Shown here: positions 7,659 to 15,632 of the stretch, piece by piece
How the letters are laid out: each line of letters opens with the position of its first letter
Numbering within the stretch: position 1 is the first letter of the stretch
Assembly (NCBI GenBank): GCA_022448245.1
Contig: JAKVCO010000006.1
Span: 248,001 to 312,000, forward strand
DNA: 64,000 nucleotides
Direction: 5' to 3'
From: Paracoccaceae bacterium
Lineage (GTDB): Bacteria > Pseudomonadota > Alphaproteobacteria > Rhodobacterales > Rhodobacteraceae
Notes under the pieces: model-generated
Seen by the model: only the letters and a program-made list of their open reading frames with translations
What the model was told of the DNA's origin: nothing
Databases searched by the model: none
Made by a program: the position numbers and the translations under genes

Positions 7659-9160
7659 GCCGTCCACCGGTAGAGCCAGACCTCGGAGAGCGGCTCACCA
7701 CCCATGCGCAACTGAACGCGGAATTCAGCGAGCGTCGCCTCGCCCGGCGTGAAGCGGAACGCGAGGCGCGGCCCACCCGTCTCAGGGTTGCGCTGCAGCA
7801 CGCCCTCGGAAACCTCACCGGCGGAGCTGCGCACGAGGCGCTCGATCTCGCTGAGGTCCTCAGGTACCGCGTCACCGCCTTCGAAGTCGATGACGATGAG
7901 CTGGCCTTCACCGAATGCGTTGTCGCCAATGGCCGTGTTGAGGACGGCAAGGTCTTTGCCATGCTTGTCCACCCGGCCCCAGTTCAGCTGGTAGCTCAGC
8001 TCGTGCGGCTGGCCGGGCTCCAGCGGCGCGCTGGGGCGCCAATAGGCCACGATGTTGTCGTAGATTTCACGATCGGTGGGGATTTCGACCAGTGTCACGG
8101 CCCCTGCCCCCCAGCCTTCGCCCGGCTCGATCCAAGCTGACGGGCGACGGTGATAGAGCGCCTCGAGATCGTTGAAATCCGAGAAGTTGCGGTCCCGCTG
8201 CATGAGGCCGAAGCCCTGCGGGTCACGGTCCTGGAACGCGCTGATTTGCAGCGTCTTCGGATTGGCGAGCGGGCGCCAGATGGTCTCGCCCGCGCCATTC
8301 ACGATGAGAAGGCCGTCGTTGTCGTGCACCGCTGGCCGGAAGTCTGAGAACCGCTCCCGGTTCGACTGGTCATATTGGAACATCGACGTCAGCGGCGCGA
8401 TGCCCACGTGGGGGAGCGTCCGGCGTGCGAAGATCTCCGCCTCGACATCCATGACGAGGCTGTCGCCCAGCGCGATCTCGAACCGGTAGGCGCCTGTGCA
8501 GGACGGGCTGTCGAGCAGCGCATGGACGACAAAGCTATCCGCGTCAGGCGCGGGACGTTCGATCCAGAAACAAGTGAATTCCGGGAACTCTTCGCCCTTG
8601 GGTTCGGCCGTGTCGATGGCCAGACCACGGGCGGAGAGGCCGTAGATGTCGCCCTTGCCGATGGCGCGGAAGTAGCTCGCGCCCTGGAAGACGGCGAATT
8701 CCTGATGGATGCCGGATTTCTCCACCTCACCACGCAGGCGGAAGCCGGAGAAGCCGACGGTTTCGTCCACCGGCAAATCGGGGAACTTGTCGGTGCGATC
8801 GAAGGCGTCGAGGGAAAATTCGACCTTCCGCGACTGACCGTTCTCGACGACCGAGAGGCCGATGGCGTGGGGGTAGTAGAGCGCTGTCAGGAAGAGATCG
8901 ACGCGCAGGGGCGCATCGCTGTCTTGGAAGAGCGCGCGACGCTCATCAAACCAGATCGAGACGTAATCGTCATAGCTGATCGACGTCCACGCCTCGTTTA
9001 CAGGCAGCGGCGGGGCATAAGCTTTGGCGGCGAGAGACGCGGCCAGATCGCGCACAGTCGACGCGCTAAAGGGCTCCGCCGCGGCGAGCGGCAACTGTTC
9101 CGCCTGGCTTGGCATGGCGGCAAAGGCGGCGAGCCCGGCGAGAACCTCACGACGCAGCAT
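7655..9160 (-). CDS. opgG: Periplasmic glucan biosynthesis protein OpgG/OpgD family
   Basis: Periplasmic protein needed for assembly or branching of osmoregulated glucans; 501 residues from the ATG at 9160. An open frame continues upstream but lies inside opgC and is not used. The N-terminus MLRREVLAGLAAFAAMPSQA has a double arginine and resembles a Tat signal, closer to OpgD than to Sec-exported OpgG. Family features include SYDDYVSIWFD, ARGLAIDTAEPKGEEFPEF, PLTSMFQYDQSNRERFSDF and IWRPLANPKTL. The start overlaps the opgC stop by one base (TAATG) and its end overlaps opgH. Confidence 0.92.
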   Translation of the reverse strand: MLRREVLAGLAAFAAMPSQAEQLPLAAAEPFSASTVRDLAASLAAKAYAPPLPVNEAWTSISYDDYVSIWFDERRALFQDSDAPLRVDLFLTALYYPHAIGLSVVENGQSRKVEFSLDAFDRTDKFPDLPVDETVGFSGFRLRGEVEKSGIHQEFAVFQGASYFRAIGKGDIYGLSARGLAIDTAEPKGEEFPEFTCFWIERPAPDADSFVVHALLDSPSCTGAYRFEIALGDSLVMDVEAEIFARRTLPHVGIAPLTSMFQYDQSNRERFSDFRPAVHDNDGLLIVNGAGETIWRPLANPKTLQISAFQDRDPQGFGLMQRDRNFSDFNDLEALYHRRPSAWIEPGEGWGAGAVTLVEIPTDREIYDNIVAYWRPSAPLEPGQPHELSYQLNWGRVDKHGKDLAVLNTAIGDNAFGEGQLIVIDFEGGDAVPEDLSEIERLVRSSAGEVSEGVLQRNPETGGPRLAFRFTPGEATLAEFRVQLRMGGEPLSEVWLYRWTA

Positions 9161-10380
9161 TAGCGTTTCTTCCAGGGCTGGGTTTTGAACCAGCCTGCCC
9201 CGTACGCCGTGAGCACGAGGACCGCGCAACCGAAGAGGTTCACAATGAGCATCGTGGAATAGCTGCGCCCCATGACGTCGATGAGGAACCCAAGGAAGCG
9301 GGCGAGGAACATGGACGTCACAAAGACGGCGAGCGATTGCTGACCCACCTTCATGATCACCGAGAGCACAATGGTCCACGACCGGGCGAGCGGGCTGTCA
9401 CCCTCAGGCGGCAAAAGGCGACGCCCGGCCTCCCCCGCAAAGGCCCACGCGAGGTAGGCTAGCGACAGGAAATGGACGAAACGCAGGATGCCGAAATCGC
9501 TCTTGTCGAACCAAAGGGCGTTGGCGCTACGCCATTCCTTGGCGAACTCGAACCCGAACTCGCGGGTACCGATATTGGAATAGGGTACGTTGAGCACGAC
9601 GATGAAGGCCGCGATGCCCAGCAGGGCGGGCGTGACCGGCGGCTTGGGGATCCAGCCGCGCATAAGGCCAAAGCCTGCAAAGAAGATCAGGGCCCAACCG
9701 AAGGGATTGAAGAACCAGTTCCTCTCCGACCATGGCTCAGCTGGGAACGCGAAGTGGGGAACGCCGAGCGCGCTCGTCAGCGCCTCTTGGGCCATGAGCC
9801 AGAAGAAGAGGATGGGGGCTGCAGCGACCAGTACACCGAAACGGGACAGGAACACGACCAGCGGCATCATCGCCAGCACGACCATATACATCGGCAGAAT
9901 GTCGAAATAATTCGGCACGTAGCTGAGCGTCATGAAGGCAAAGAAGTTGCCCGCGTTCGACCAATTCTCACTATCAACAAAGAGCGGCCAGAGGTTCAGC
10001 TGACCCCAATAGTTGCGCCCGGTGATGTCGAGCTGCGTGAGGAAAATCACCAGCCCCGCCGTCGCCATGAAGAGCCCGATGTGGGCCCAGTAGACCTGCC
10101 AAATGCGGAAGGCCACGCGCGCCGTGCCCAGCCACCAGCCCGCACGGGCATAGGTGCCGCCAAAAGCGATGGCCGAGGCCATGCCAGAGCAGAACACGAA
10201 GATCTCGGTGGCGTCCGAGAACCCGAACCGTGCAGGAATCCAAAGGGTCACCCAATTGCCCGGCGTATGGGCAAAAAGGATGATGAACATCGCGATACCG
10301 CGAAAGAAGTCGAGCCTTGGGTCTCTCATCGCCACACGGCGCATAACAGGGCTCTGCAGGGATGTATCTGCAATCGTCAT
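9160..10380 (-). CDS. opgC: OpgC acyltransferase-like membrane protein
   Basis: Multi-spanning inner-membrane protein of the acyltransferase-3/OpgC family that decorates periplasmic glucans, for example with succinyl groups. The N-terminal signature MRDPRLDFFRGIAMFIILFAHTP is typical of the family, and about ten hydrophobic segments follow (for example PNYFDILPMYMVVLAMMPLVV). The start is placed at 10380, with AAGGA immediately upstream and 14 bases after the TPR-gene stop; an in-frame start 21 codons earlier (10443) would overlap that gene. The downstream opgG start overlaps its stop. Confidence 0.85.
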   Translation of the reverse strand: MTIADTSLQSPVMRRVAMRDPRLDFFRGIAMFIILFAHTPGNWVTLWIPARFGFSDATEIFVFCSGMASAIAFGGTYARAGWWLGTARVAFRIWQVYWAHIGLFMATAGLVIFLTQLDITGRNYWGQLNLWPLFVDSENWSNAGNFFAFMTLSYVPNYFDILPMYMVVLAMMPLVVFLSRFGVLVAAAPILFFWLMAQEALTSALGVPHFAFPAEPWSERNWFFNPFGWALIFFAGFGLMRGWIPKPPVTPALLGIAAFIVVLNVPYSNIGTREFGFEFAKEWRSANALWFDKSDFGILRFVHFLSLAYLAWAFAGEAGRRLLPPEGDSPLARSWTIVLSVIMKVGQQSLAVFVTSMFLARFLGFLIDVMGRSYSTMLIVNLFGCAVLVLTAYGAGWFKTQPWKKR

Positions 10381-10393
10381 GTCCTTGGCGCCG

Positions 10394-11755
10394 TTACTCG
10401 GCTGCGAAGCGTGCCTGCGCGCAGCGGGCATTTTCGATGACATTCAGACGGGAGCTCGCGAAGTTGTCCATGGCACCGCCGCGCTGCGCCTGCCGCTGGC
10501 GGATCAAAGCCGCTGCGGAGTTGAATTCTCCCGCACGGATGCCTGCTTCGATGGTCAGACGCTCAAAAACATCGCGTTGTGCGTGTGAGCCGCCCATGGA
10601 TTGGAAACTGGGCTGTGCTGCAGCGAGGTGGGCATAGGCGTCGCCCCACTGTGCTTTACCAAAGGCCGCGAGGCCTTGGGCGGCGGCCACGCCCGGATCG
10701 GCCTGGACGCGGGCATTCTGGGTCGAGCCCTCGGCGGTTTGAGCTACGCGGGCCAAAAGAGTACCGGCAGCGTCACTGCGTTTGTCGCCGACAAGGGCGA
10801 GCATGTAGTGAAGGTCTGCAAAGATGAGGCAGCCATCGTCAGTGCGCGTCTCAGCCAGCGCGGCAAGCTCTTCCCAGCGGTCGCCCACGGAGACGCCTTC
10901 CAGCTCCAGCCTCATCAGAAGTGAGGAGGCGTTTGAGAAGTCGCGGTAGTCATCCGTTTTCTCGGACCGCACCTGTTCATCGTAGAGCGCGAGAACTGCG
11001 TCGTTGTCGCCCTGATCGAGCAGCAGCAGCGCCTTGTGCCACCAGACGTGGAAGCGGAAGTTGTTACAGTGATCCCAAGCGGGCTGGTTGCGGTCGATCA
11101 GCTGGATGCCGGCCTCGGTCTGATGCGTCATGTCATAGACATGGGCCACCGCGTGTAGGCCCCAGGCATCGTCACCGGCAAAGGCCAACGCGCGCAGGCC
11201 CGCGCGCTCGGAGGCCGCGTATTGGCCCATCTCTTCCAGCGCGAAAGCGTGGCAGCCCTGCACATAGCCAAAGAGCGGGTGGGACGGGTCATGCGCCGGA
11301 AGAACATTCTCAACAGACCGCAGCATCCCGTAATTGTCGCCAACCATGAAGCGGATCCCATGGGAAAGCTTCATGGATATCGTGTCCGCCGGGTTCAGCT
11401 TGAGCGCGTTTTCCATGCAAGCGATGGACCGCAGCGGCGCGCCCTTGAGCCAGTAATCAAGCGCTGCGCACCAAAGGCGCTCCCGCTCTGTTGCGGCGCC
11501 TTGGGCGAGGGCAGCCTGGGCGGCGACGTTGGCTTGGCGTGCAGGCTCGATCAGTTCCTTGCGGGCCAGCATCAGCGCCGAGAGGCCCTTGATCGCGTGG
11601 CCCATGGCAAAGCCCGGCTCCAGCTCCAGCAAACGTCCGAGGTGCTGCGGCGCCGTTTTCCCATGAGAAAGGACCGCATGCGCAACGCCATTCCACGCCT
11701 TTACGGCCTCAGGATCTGAGAGGGATACATCACAGGTACAAATATCTTGAAGCAT
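10394..11755 (-). CDS. TTC38-like tetratricopeptide protein, first gene of the opg operon
   Basis: 453 residues with no signal peptide or membrane segment. Helical repeats cover most of the length, and the central HAVAHVYDMTHQTEAG and FHVWWHKALLLLDQGD match TPR protein 38 (TTC38)-type sequences known in bacteria and animals. Its biochemical role is unknown. The ATG at 11755 has GAAGG six bases upstream; an earlier in-frame GTG at 11797 is less likely. It lies 14 bases before opgC on the same strand, so it is probably cotranscribed with opgCGH and may influence glucan synthesis, but nothing in the sequence proves this. Confidence 0.75.
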   Translation of the reverse strand: MLQDICTCDVSLSDPEAVKAWNGVAHAVLSHGKTAPQHLGRLLELEPGFAMGHAIKGLSALMLARKELIEPARQANVAAQAALAQGAATERERLWCAALDYWLKGAPLRSIACMENALKLNPADTISMKLSHGIRFMVGDNYGMLRSVENVLPAHDPSHPLFGYVQGCHAFALEEMGQYAASERAGLRALAFAGDDAWGLHAVAHVYDMTHQTEAGIQLIDRNQPAWDHCNNFRFHVWWHKALLLLDQGDNDAVLALYDEQVRSEKTDDYRDFSNASSLLMRLELEGVSVGDRWEELAALAETRTDDGCLIFADLHYMLALVGDKRSDAAGTLLARVAQTAEGSTQNARVQADPGVAAAQGLAAFGKAQWGDAYAHLAAAQPSFQSMGGSHAQRDVFERLTIEAGIRAGEFNSAAALIRQRQAQRGGAMDNFASSRLNVIENARCAQARFAAE

Positions 11756-11880
11756 GGAACGGCCTTCGCGGCTGGGGATCTTTGGTCTTAAGATCACCTA
11801 GCTGGCTCAGGCCTTTGGCTCACATCACGTCGCCGACAGCGCGCGGGAACGTGAACGGCACTCACATACGCGTGACCGAA

Positions 11881-13092
11881 TTACTTTTGTCGGGACTTTC
11901 GATGATTGTTTAAAATCGCCTCGAGCGACGCGGTATCTTGGCCAAAACGCGGGGGAGGCATGCGGTAACTCACCGGCGTTTTGCTAAATTTGAGCGGATT
12001 CCCGAGAAGTTCAACCCTGCCCTGCGTTGTCTCGGCATGCTCCATCTCGATCACCGAGCCCCGCGCAGCAGCCTGATCGGACCTTAGTGCCTGCCCAATC
12101 GTATGGATCGGGCCCACCGGAACGCCAGCTTCTTCGAGCTTTTGCAACACTTCCGCCGTCGGAATCTGGCGAATTGTTTCAATGAGATCAGGGATCAGCT
12201 GACTACGATTCTCGATCCGCAGGGGGTTTGTGACAAAACGCGGATCCTGAGCGAGGTCTTCGCGGTCCAAAGCCTCACAGAAACGCTGAAATTGCCCGTC
12301 ATTGCCCACCGCGATCAGCACATGGCCGTCTGCGGTCTGAAATGTTTCATAGGGCACGATGTTGGGATGAGCGTTTCCGCGGCGCGTAGGCTCCTTGCCC
12401 GAAGTCAGGAAGTTCACGCCCTCATTGATGAGCCAGGCCATCTGAGTGTCCACGAGTCCGAGCTCGATATGCTGCCCCTCACCCGTGGCGTCGCGGTGAC
12501 GCAGCGCCGAGAGCATCCCTATCGTCGCGTACATCCCGCACATGACATCGGCGATGCCGAGGCCAACTTTCATTGGCGGCCCATCCGGCGCGCCGGTGAT
12601 CGACATGATCCCGCCAAAGCCCTGCGCCATGAGGTCATAGCCCGGGCGCGCGGCGTTGGGCCCGGTCTGCCCAAAGCCCGAGATCGAGCAATAAACGAGA
12701 TGGGGAAACTCCGCGCAGAGTGTCTCGTGATCGAGGCCGTATTTCTTCAGCCCGCCGACCTTGTAGTTCTCGATGACCACATCGGCTTCGGCGGCGATGG
12801 CTTTTACCAAGACGCGGCCTGCCTCGGTGCTTAGGTCCGCCTCGATCGAGTATTTGTTACGGTTCGAGGACATGAAATAGGCCGACAGGTCCGAGGCACC
12901 GTCCGAAGTCTCCGCGTAGGGCGGGCCCCAGGCCCGGGTGTCGTCACCGCCGCTTTTCGGATTTTCGATCTTGAGAACCGTGGCGCCGAGATCGCCCAGC
13001 ATCTGCGTGGCCGTGGGGCCCGCGAGGATGCGCGACAGGTCGAGGACGAGGACCCCGTCGAGGGGGCCCTTTGCATTAGAAGGTGCCATCAT
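11881..13092 (-). CDS. Class III (CaiB/BaiF) CoA-transferase
   Basis: About 404 residues moving CoA between carboxylic acids. Family landmarks are VLVLDLSRILAGP at the N-terminus, LGATVLKIENP, FMSSNRNK, DVVIENYKVGGLKKYGL, YCSISGFGQTGP and GLGIADVMCGMYA, whose aspartate is the expected covalent catalytic residue. The start is one of two adjacent ATGs (13092 or 13089) that overlap the end of the TPP enzyme gene by 14-17 bases. It is the last gene of the ligase-symporter-TPP enzyme-transferase operon. Formyl-CoA, succinyl-CoA:mesaconate and carnitine CoA-transferases all look like this, so the substrate is open. Confidence 0.88.
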   Translation of the reverse strand: MMAPSNAKGPLDGVLVLDLSRILAGPTATQMLGDLGATVLKIENPKSGGDDTRAWGPPYAETSDGASDLSAYFMSSNRNKYSIEADLSTEAGRVLVKAIAAEADVVIENYKVGGLKKYGLDHETLCAEFPHLVYCSISGFGQTGPNAARPGYDLMAQGFGGIMSITGAPDGPPMKVGLGIADVMCGMYATIGMLSALRHRDATGEGQHIELGLVDTQMAWLINEGVNFLTSGKEPTRRGNAHPNIVPYETFQTADGHVLIAVGNDGQFQRFCEALDREDLAQDPRFVTNPLRIENRSQLIPDLIETIRQIPTAEVLQKLEEAGVPVGPIHTIGQALRSDQAAARGSVIEMEHAETTQGRVELLGNPLKFSKTPVSYRMPPPRFGQDTASLEAILNNHRKSRQK

Positions 13093-14671
13093 AGGCCTTT
13101 CGGTCAAATTGGGCGGCGATGACCGTGAAGGTACCCGCCTCTTGAGCCGCTTCCAGCGCCGCCTCAAGTTCTGTTTTCGAAGTCACCGTGGCCCCTGCCC
13201 CGCCGAAGGCATTCGCGATGGCCGCGTAGTCATGGAGGCCAAAATCGACGCCCGCGTTCTTCATCTGACGCTGGCGCTGCTTGAGTTCGATCAGCGCCAG
13301 TGAACTATCAACGAAGACCACAAAGATCGTCTTCAGCCCGCGCTCTGCAGCGGTGGCGAGCTCGCCAGTCGTCATCAGAAAGCCCGCGTCACCCATGAAG
13401 CTGACAATGGTCCGCTCCGGCTCCACGATCTGGGCCCCCATGGCGAGCGGCATGGAGCAGCCCATGGTGCAAAGCCCCGTCGATTGCGTCAGCGCGCGGG
13501 GGAAATGCGCCTGCCACATCTGAGAGAGGAGAATGCGGTGTGCGCCGCTATCGCAGGTCGCGAGCACGTCGTCAGGCAGCGCGTCTTGGCAGGTGGCGAT
13601 AATCTGGCCCGGGCCCCAGGTGTCGGGCGCGGCGAAAGTCTCCAGTAGCGCAGCACGCAGGGCCTTTGCCTCAGCCCAGTCAGCGGGCGCGCGGTCAGGC
13701 ATCATAGCCTCGAGGCTCGCTTCGCAATGGCCAAGGATATTGATCGTGGATTGGTGCATGTAGTGGTGATTGGGTTCGGACGTGATGTCGATAACCGTTT
13801 GCGTCTTCGGATTCCACGGGTTCTGCCAACCGGTGCGCATCTCCACCGGGTCATAGCCAACGCACAAAATGACGTCCGCCTGCGCGATCACCGGCATGAT
13901 GAGTTTGTCTGCCTTGGGCGACAGACCTGCCCCACCCAGCGCGAGCGGGTGCGCTTCGTCGAGGAGGCCCTTGGCTTTGTAGGAGGTGATCACATGGGCG
14001 CCAAGGCGTTCGGCTGCTGCTTTGAGCACGCCGCCCGCGCCTTGCTCCATCGCATCAAGGCCTGCCACGATAAGGGGGCGCTGTGCCACGGCCAGCGCTG
14101 CCTTAGCGGCCTCAAGCGCCGCGCCCACGGGCGCCACAGGCACAGTGGCACTGCGCAGGATCCCTTCGCCGGTCGCGGGCGTGTCAGCAACAGTGATCGG
14201 TACATCGATATGCACAGGGCCCGGACGGCCTTCGGTAGCGATGCCCACAGCCTTGTCCGCGATGACATGGGCCGAGCCTGCGTTCAGCGTGAAGGTGGCC
14301 TTGGTGATAGGACGGTAGACTTGAGGCTGGTCGAGGACCTGATGGGTGTAGACCTGTGCCTCTTCAGGATCGATGGCGCCGGTGAGCACAATCAACGGCA
14401 CGCGGTCTTCGCGGGCGTTCTCAACGACGTTGATGCCGTTCAAAGCGCCGGGGCCCACAGTGGCCACGAGAATGCCCGGCGCACCTGTGCGGTGATAGGT
14501 GCCTTCGGCCATGAAGCCCGCCGCGTTCTCATGCTTGGCAAGAACGAACTCGATCCCGGCGGCTTCGAGCGCATCAATCAGCGTGAGAACCTCACCGCCC
14601 GGCATCCCGAACGCGTATCGGCACCCTGCCTCATAGAGCCGCTTGGCCACCACATCTGCTGCACGCATCAT
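13076..14671 (-). CDS. Thiamine-diphosphate enzyme, acetolactate-synthase-like
   Basis: 531 residues with the three-domain layout of the AHAS/POX family. The Pyr domain holds the proton-relay glutamate in AKHENAAGFMAEG and the VATVGPGALN loop. The PP domain contains MGDAGFLMTTGELATA, where GDA replaces the usual GDG, and a downstream loop ending FVDSSLALIE. The start is placed at ATG 14671 because GGAGAA sits correctly before it; an ATG four codons earlier would put that Shine-Dalgarno inside the gene. No ilvN-type regulatory subunit is adjacent. Next to a CoA-transferase and an acyl-CoA ligase, a lyase or decarboxylase acting on a 2-oxo or 2-hydroxy acid or its CoA ester is as plausible as acetolactate synthesis. 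Confidence 0.85.
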   Translation of the reverse strand: MMRAADVVAKRLYEAGCRYAFGMPGGEVLTLIDALEAAGIEFVLAKHENAAGFMAEGTYHRTGAPGILVATVGPGALNGINVVENAREDRVPLIVLTGAIDPEEAQVYTHQVLDQPQVYRPITKATFTLNAGSAHVIADKAVGIATEGRPGPVHIDVPITVADTPATGEGILRSATVPVAPVGAALEAAKAALAVAQRPLIVAGLDAMEQGAGGVLKAAAERLGAHVITSYKAKGLLDEAHPLALGGAGLSPKADKLIMPVIAQADVILCVGYDPVEMRTGWQNPWNPKTQTVIDITSEPNHHYMHQSTINILGHCEASLEAMMPDRAPADWAEAKALRAALLETFAAPDTWGPGQIIATCQDALPDDVLATCDSGAHRILLSQMWQAHFPRALTQSTGLCTMGCSMPLAMGAQIVEPERTIVSFMGDAGFLMTTGELATAAERGLKTIFVVFVDSSLALIELKQRQRQMKNAGVDFGLHDYAAIANAFGGAGATVTSKTELEAALEAAQEAGTFTVIAAQFDRKAYDGTF

Positions 14672-14685
14672 TGCTTCTCCCATAG

Positions 14686-14711
14686 TCCGGCACCCTCATG
14701 CGGGTGCCGGA
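14686..14711. other. Perfect 10-bp stem-loop between symporter and TPP-enzyme genes
   Basis: tccggcaccc (14686-14695) pairs exactly with gggtgccgga (14702-14711) around a 6-base loop. No T-run follows on the minus strand, so it is not a classical intrinsic terminator. Position after the symporter stop and just before the TPP-enzyme ribosome-binding site suggests an mRNA processing or stability element, or partial attenuation. Confidence 0.5.
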
Positions 14712-14744
14712 AGCAGGGATCAAGACACGAGTTAGCGAAACACG

Positions 14745-15626
14745 TTACAGAAGGCTGTCGGGCATCTTCTGTTCCGCGGCCGTATTCGCCCGGCGGAAGA
14801 TGAACGTCACCATGGTCGAGGTGATCACGATGAAGAGCGAATAGAGCGCAGGCACAGCCACGATCGCTTGCTGCTGTTCATCCGGGAAGGTGAAAAACAC
14901 AATCGCGATGGCGAGCGGGCCGTTCTGGATACCCGTCTCAAGCGCCACCGTGCGCGCATTGCGCGGGTGAAGCTTCAGCGCGCGGGCAAAGAAGTAGCCC
15001 AGCGTGATGCCCACAACACCAAGACCAATCGCAGCAACGTAGGTAGCCGCAGACGTGCCCAGCAGGAACTGCCAGTTTTGCGGAACCCAGGTCACGGCGA
15101 TGAAGACGATGAAAAACGCCCCCAGCATCGAGCCACAGAATTCCATCACCGCGCCGACGTTTGCATTCAGTTTGCGGATGGTCATGCCAAGGAGCACGGG
15201 CAGCAAGAGCACAGCCAGAACCTTGATGATCTCTCCCCTTGGTATTTCGATGTCCAAGGTCGCCGCGTAGATCACCAGGATCAACGGCACCATGATGATA
15301 CCGGTCGCTGTCGAAGTCACCGTCATCAGAAGCGACAGCGCCAGGTTACCCTTTGAGAAGTAGGTAAAGACGTTCGACGTCGTGCCGCCCGGCATACAGG
15401 CCATCAGCAGGATACCGAGCGCGATCGGCTCCGGGACCACGAGGAAGGTAACGAAAAGAAAGCCGAGGAAGGGCATGATCCCGTATTGCGAGATCACACC
15501 GATCAGCAGGCCTTGGGGCCGTTTGAGAGCCAGAAAGAAATCACGCGGGGTCAGCGAGGCGCCGAGCCCCAGCATGATGACACCCACCATGATGCCGAGG
15601 AGTGTCTGGGTAAATTCATCAACCAT
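14745..15626 (-). CDS. Bile acid:sodium symporter (BASS) family transporter
   Basis: 293 residues with about nine to ten hydrophobic segments. The BASS fold is suggested by GIMVGVIMLGLGASLTPRDF at the N-terminus, the ACMPGGTTSNVFTYFSKGNLALS crossover motif with its conserved GG and N, and ALETGIQNGPLAIAI in the second repeat. Members move organic anions such as bile acids, pyruvate, pantothenate or 2-keto acids with Na+. It lies 6 bases after the acyl-CoA ligase stop, so the imported acid is probably the substrate of the operon's enzymes. Confidence 0.88.
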   Translation of the reverse strand: MVDEFTQTLLGIMVGVIMLGLGASLTPRDFFLALKRPQGLLIGVISQYGIMPFLGFLFVTFLVVPEPIALGILLMACMPGGTTSNVFTYFSKGNLALSLLMTVTSTATGIIMVPLILVIYAATLDIEIPRGEIIKVLAVLLLPVLLGMTIRKLNANVGAVMEFCGSMLGAFFIVFIAVTWVPQNWQFLLGTSAATYVAAIGLGVVGITLGYFFARALKLHPRNARTVALETGIQNGPLAIAIVFFTFPDEQQQAIVAVPALYSLFIVITSTMVTFIFRRANTAAEQKMPDSLL

Positions 15627-15632
15627 CGTCGC

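Noticed and set aside
9161-9379. Upstream extension of the opgG frame
   Set aside because: It lies wholly within opgC, and the signal peptide begins only at ATG 9160.
11773-11800. GATCTT/AAGATC inverted repeat near the TPR gene start
   Set aside because: Six-base arms are too short to stand out from chance, and no regulator fits.
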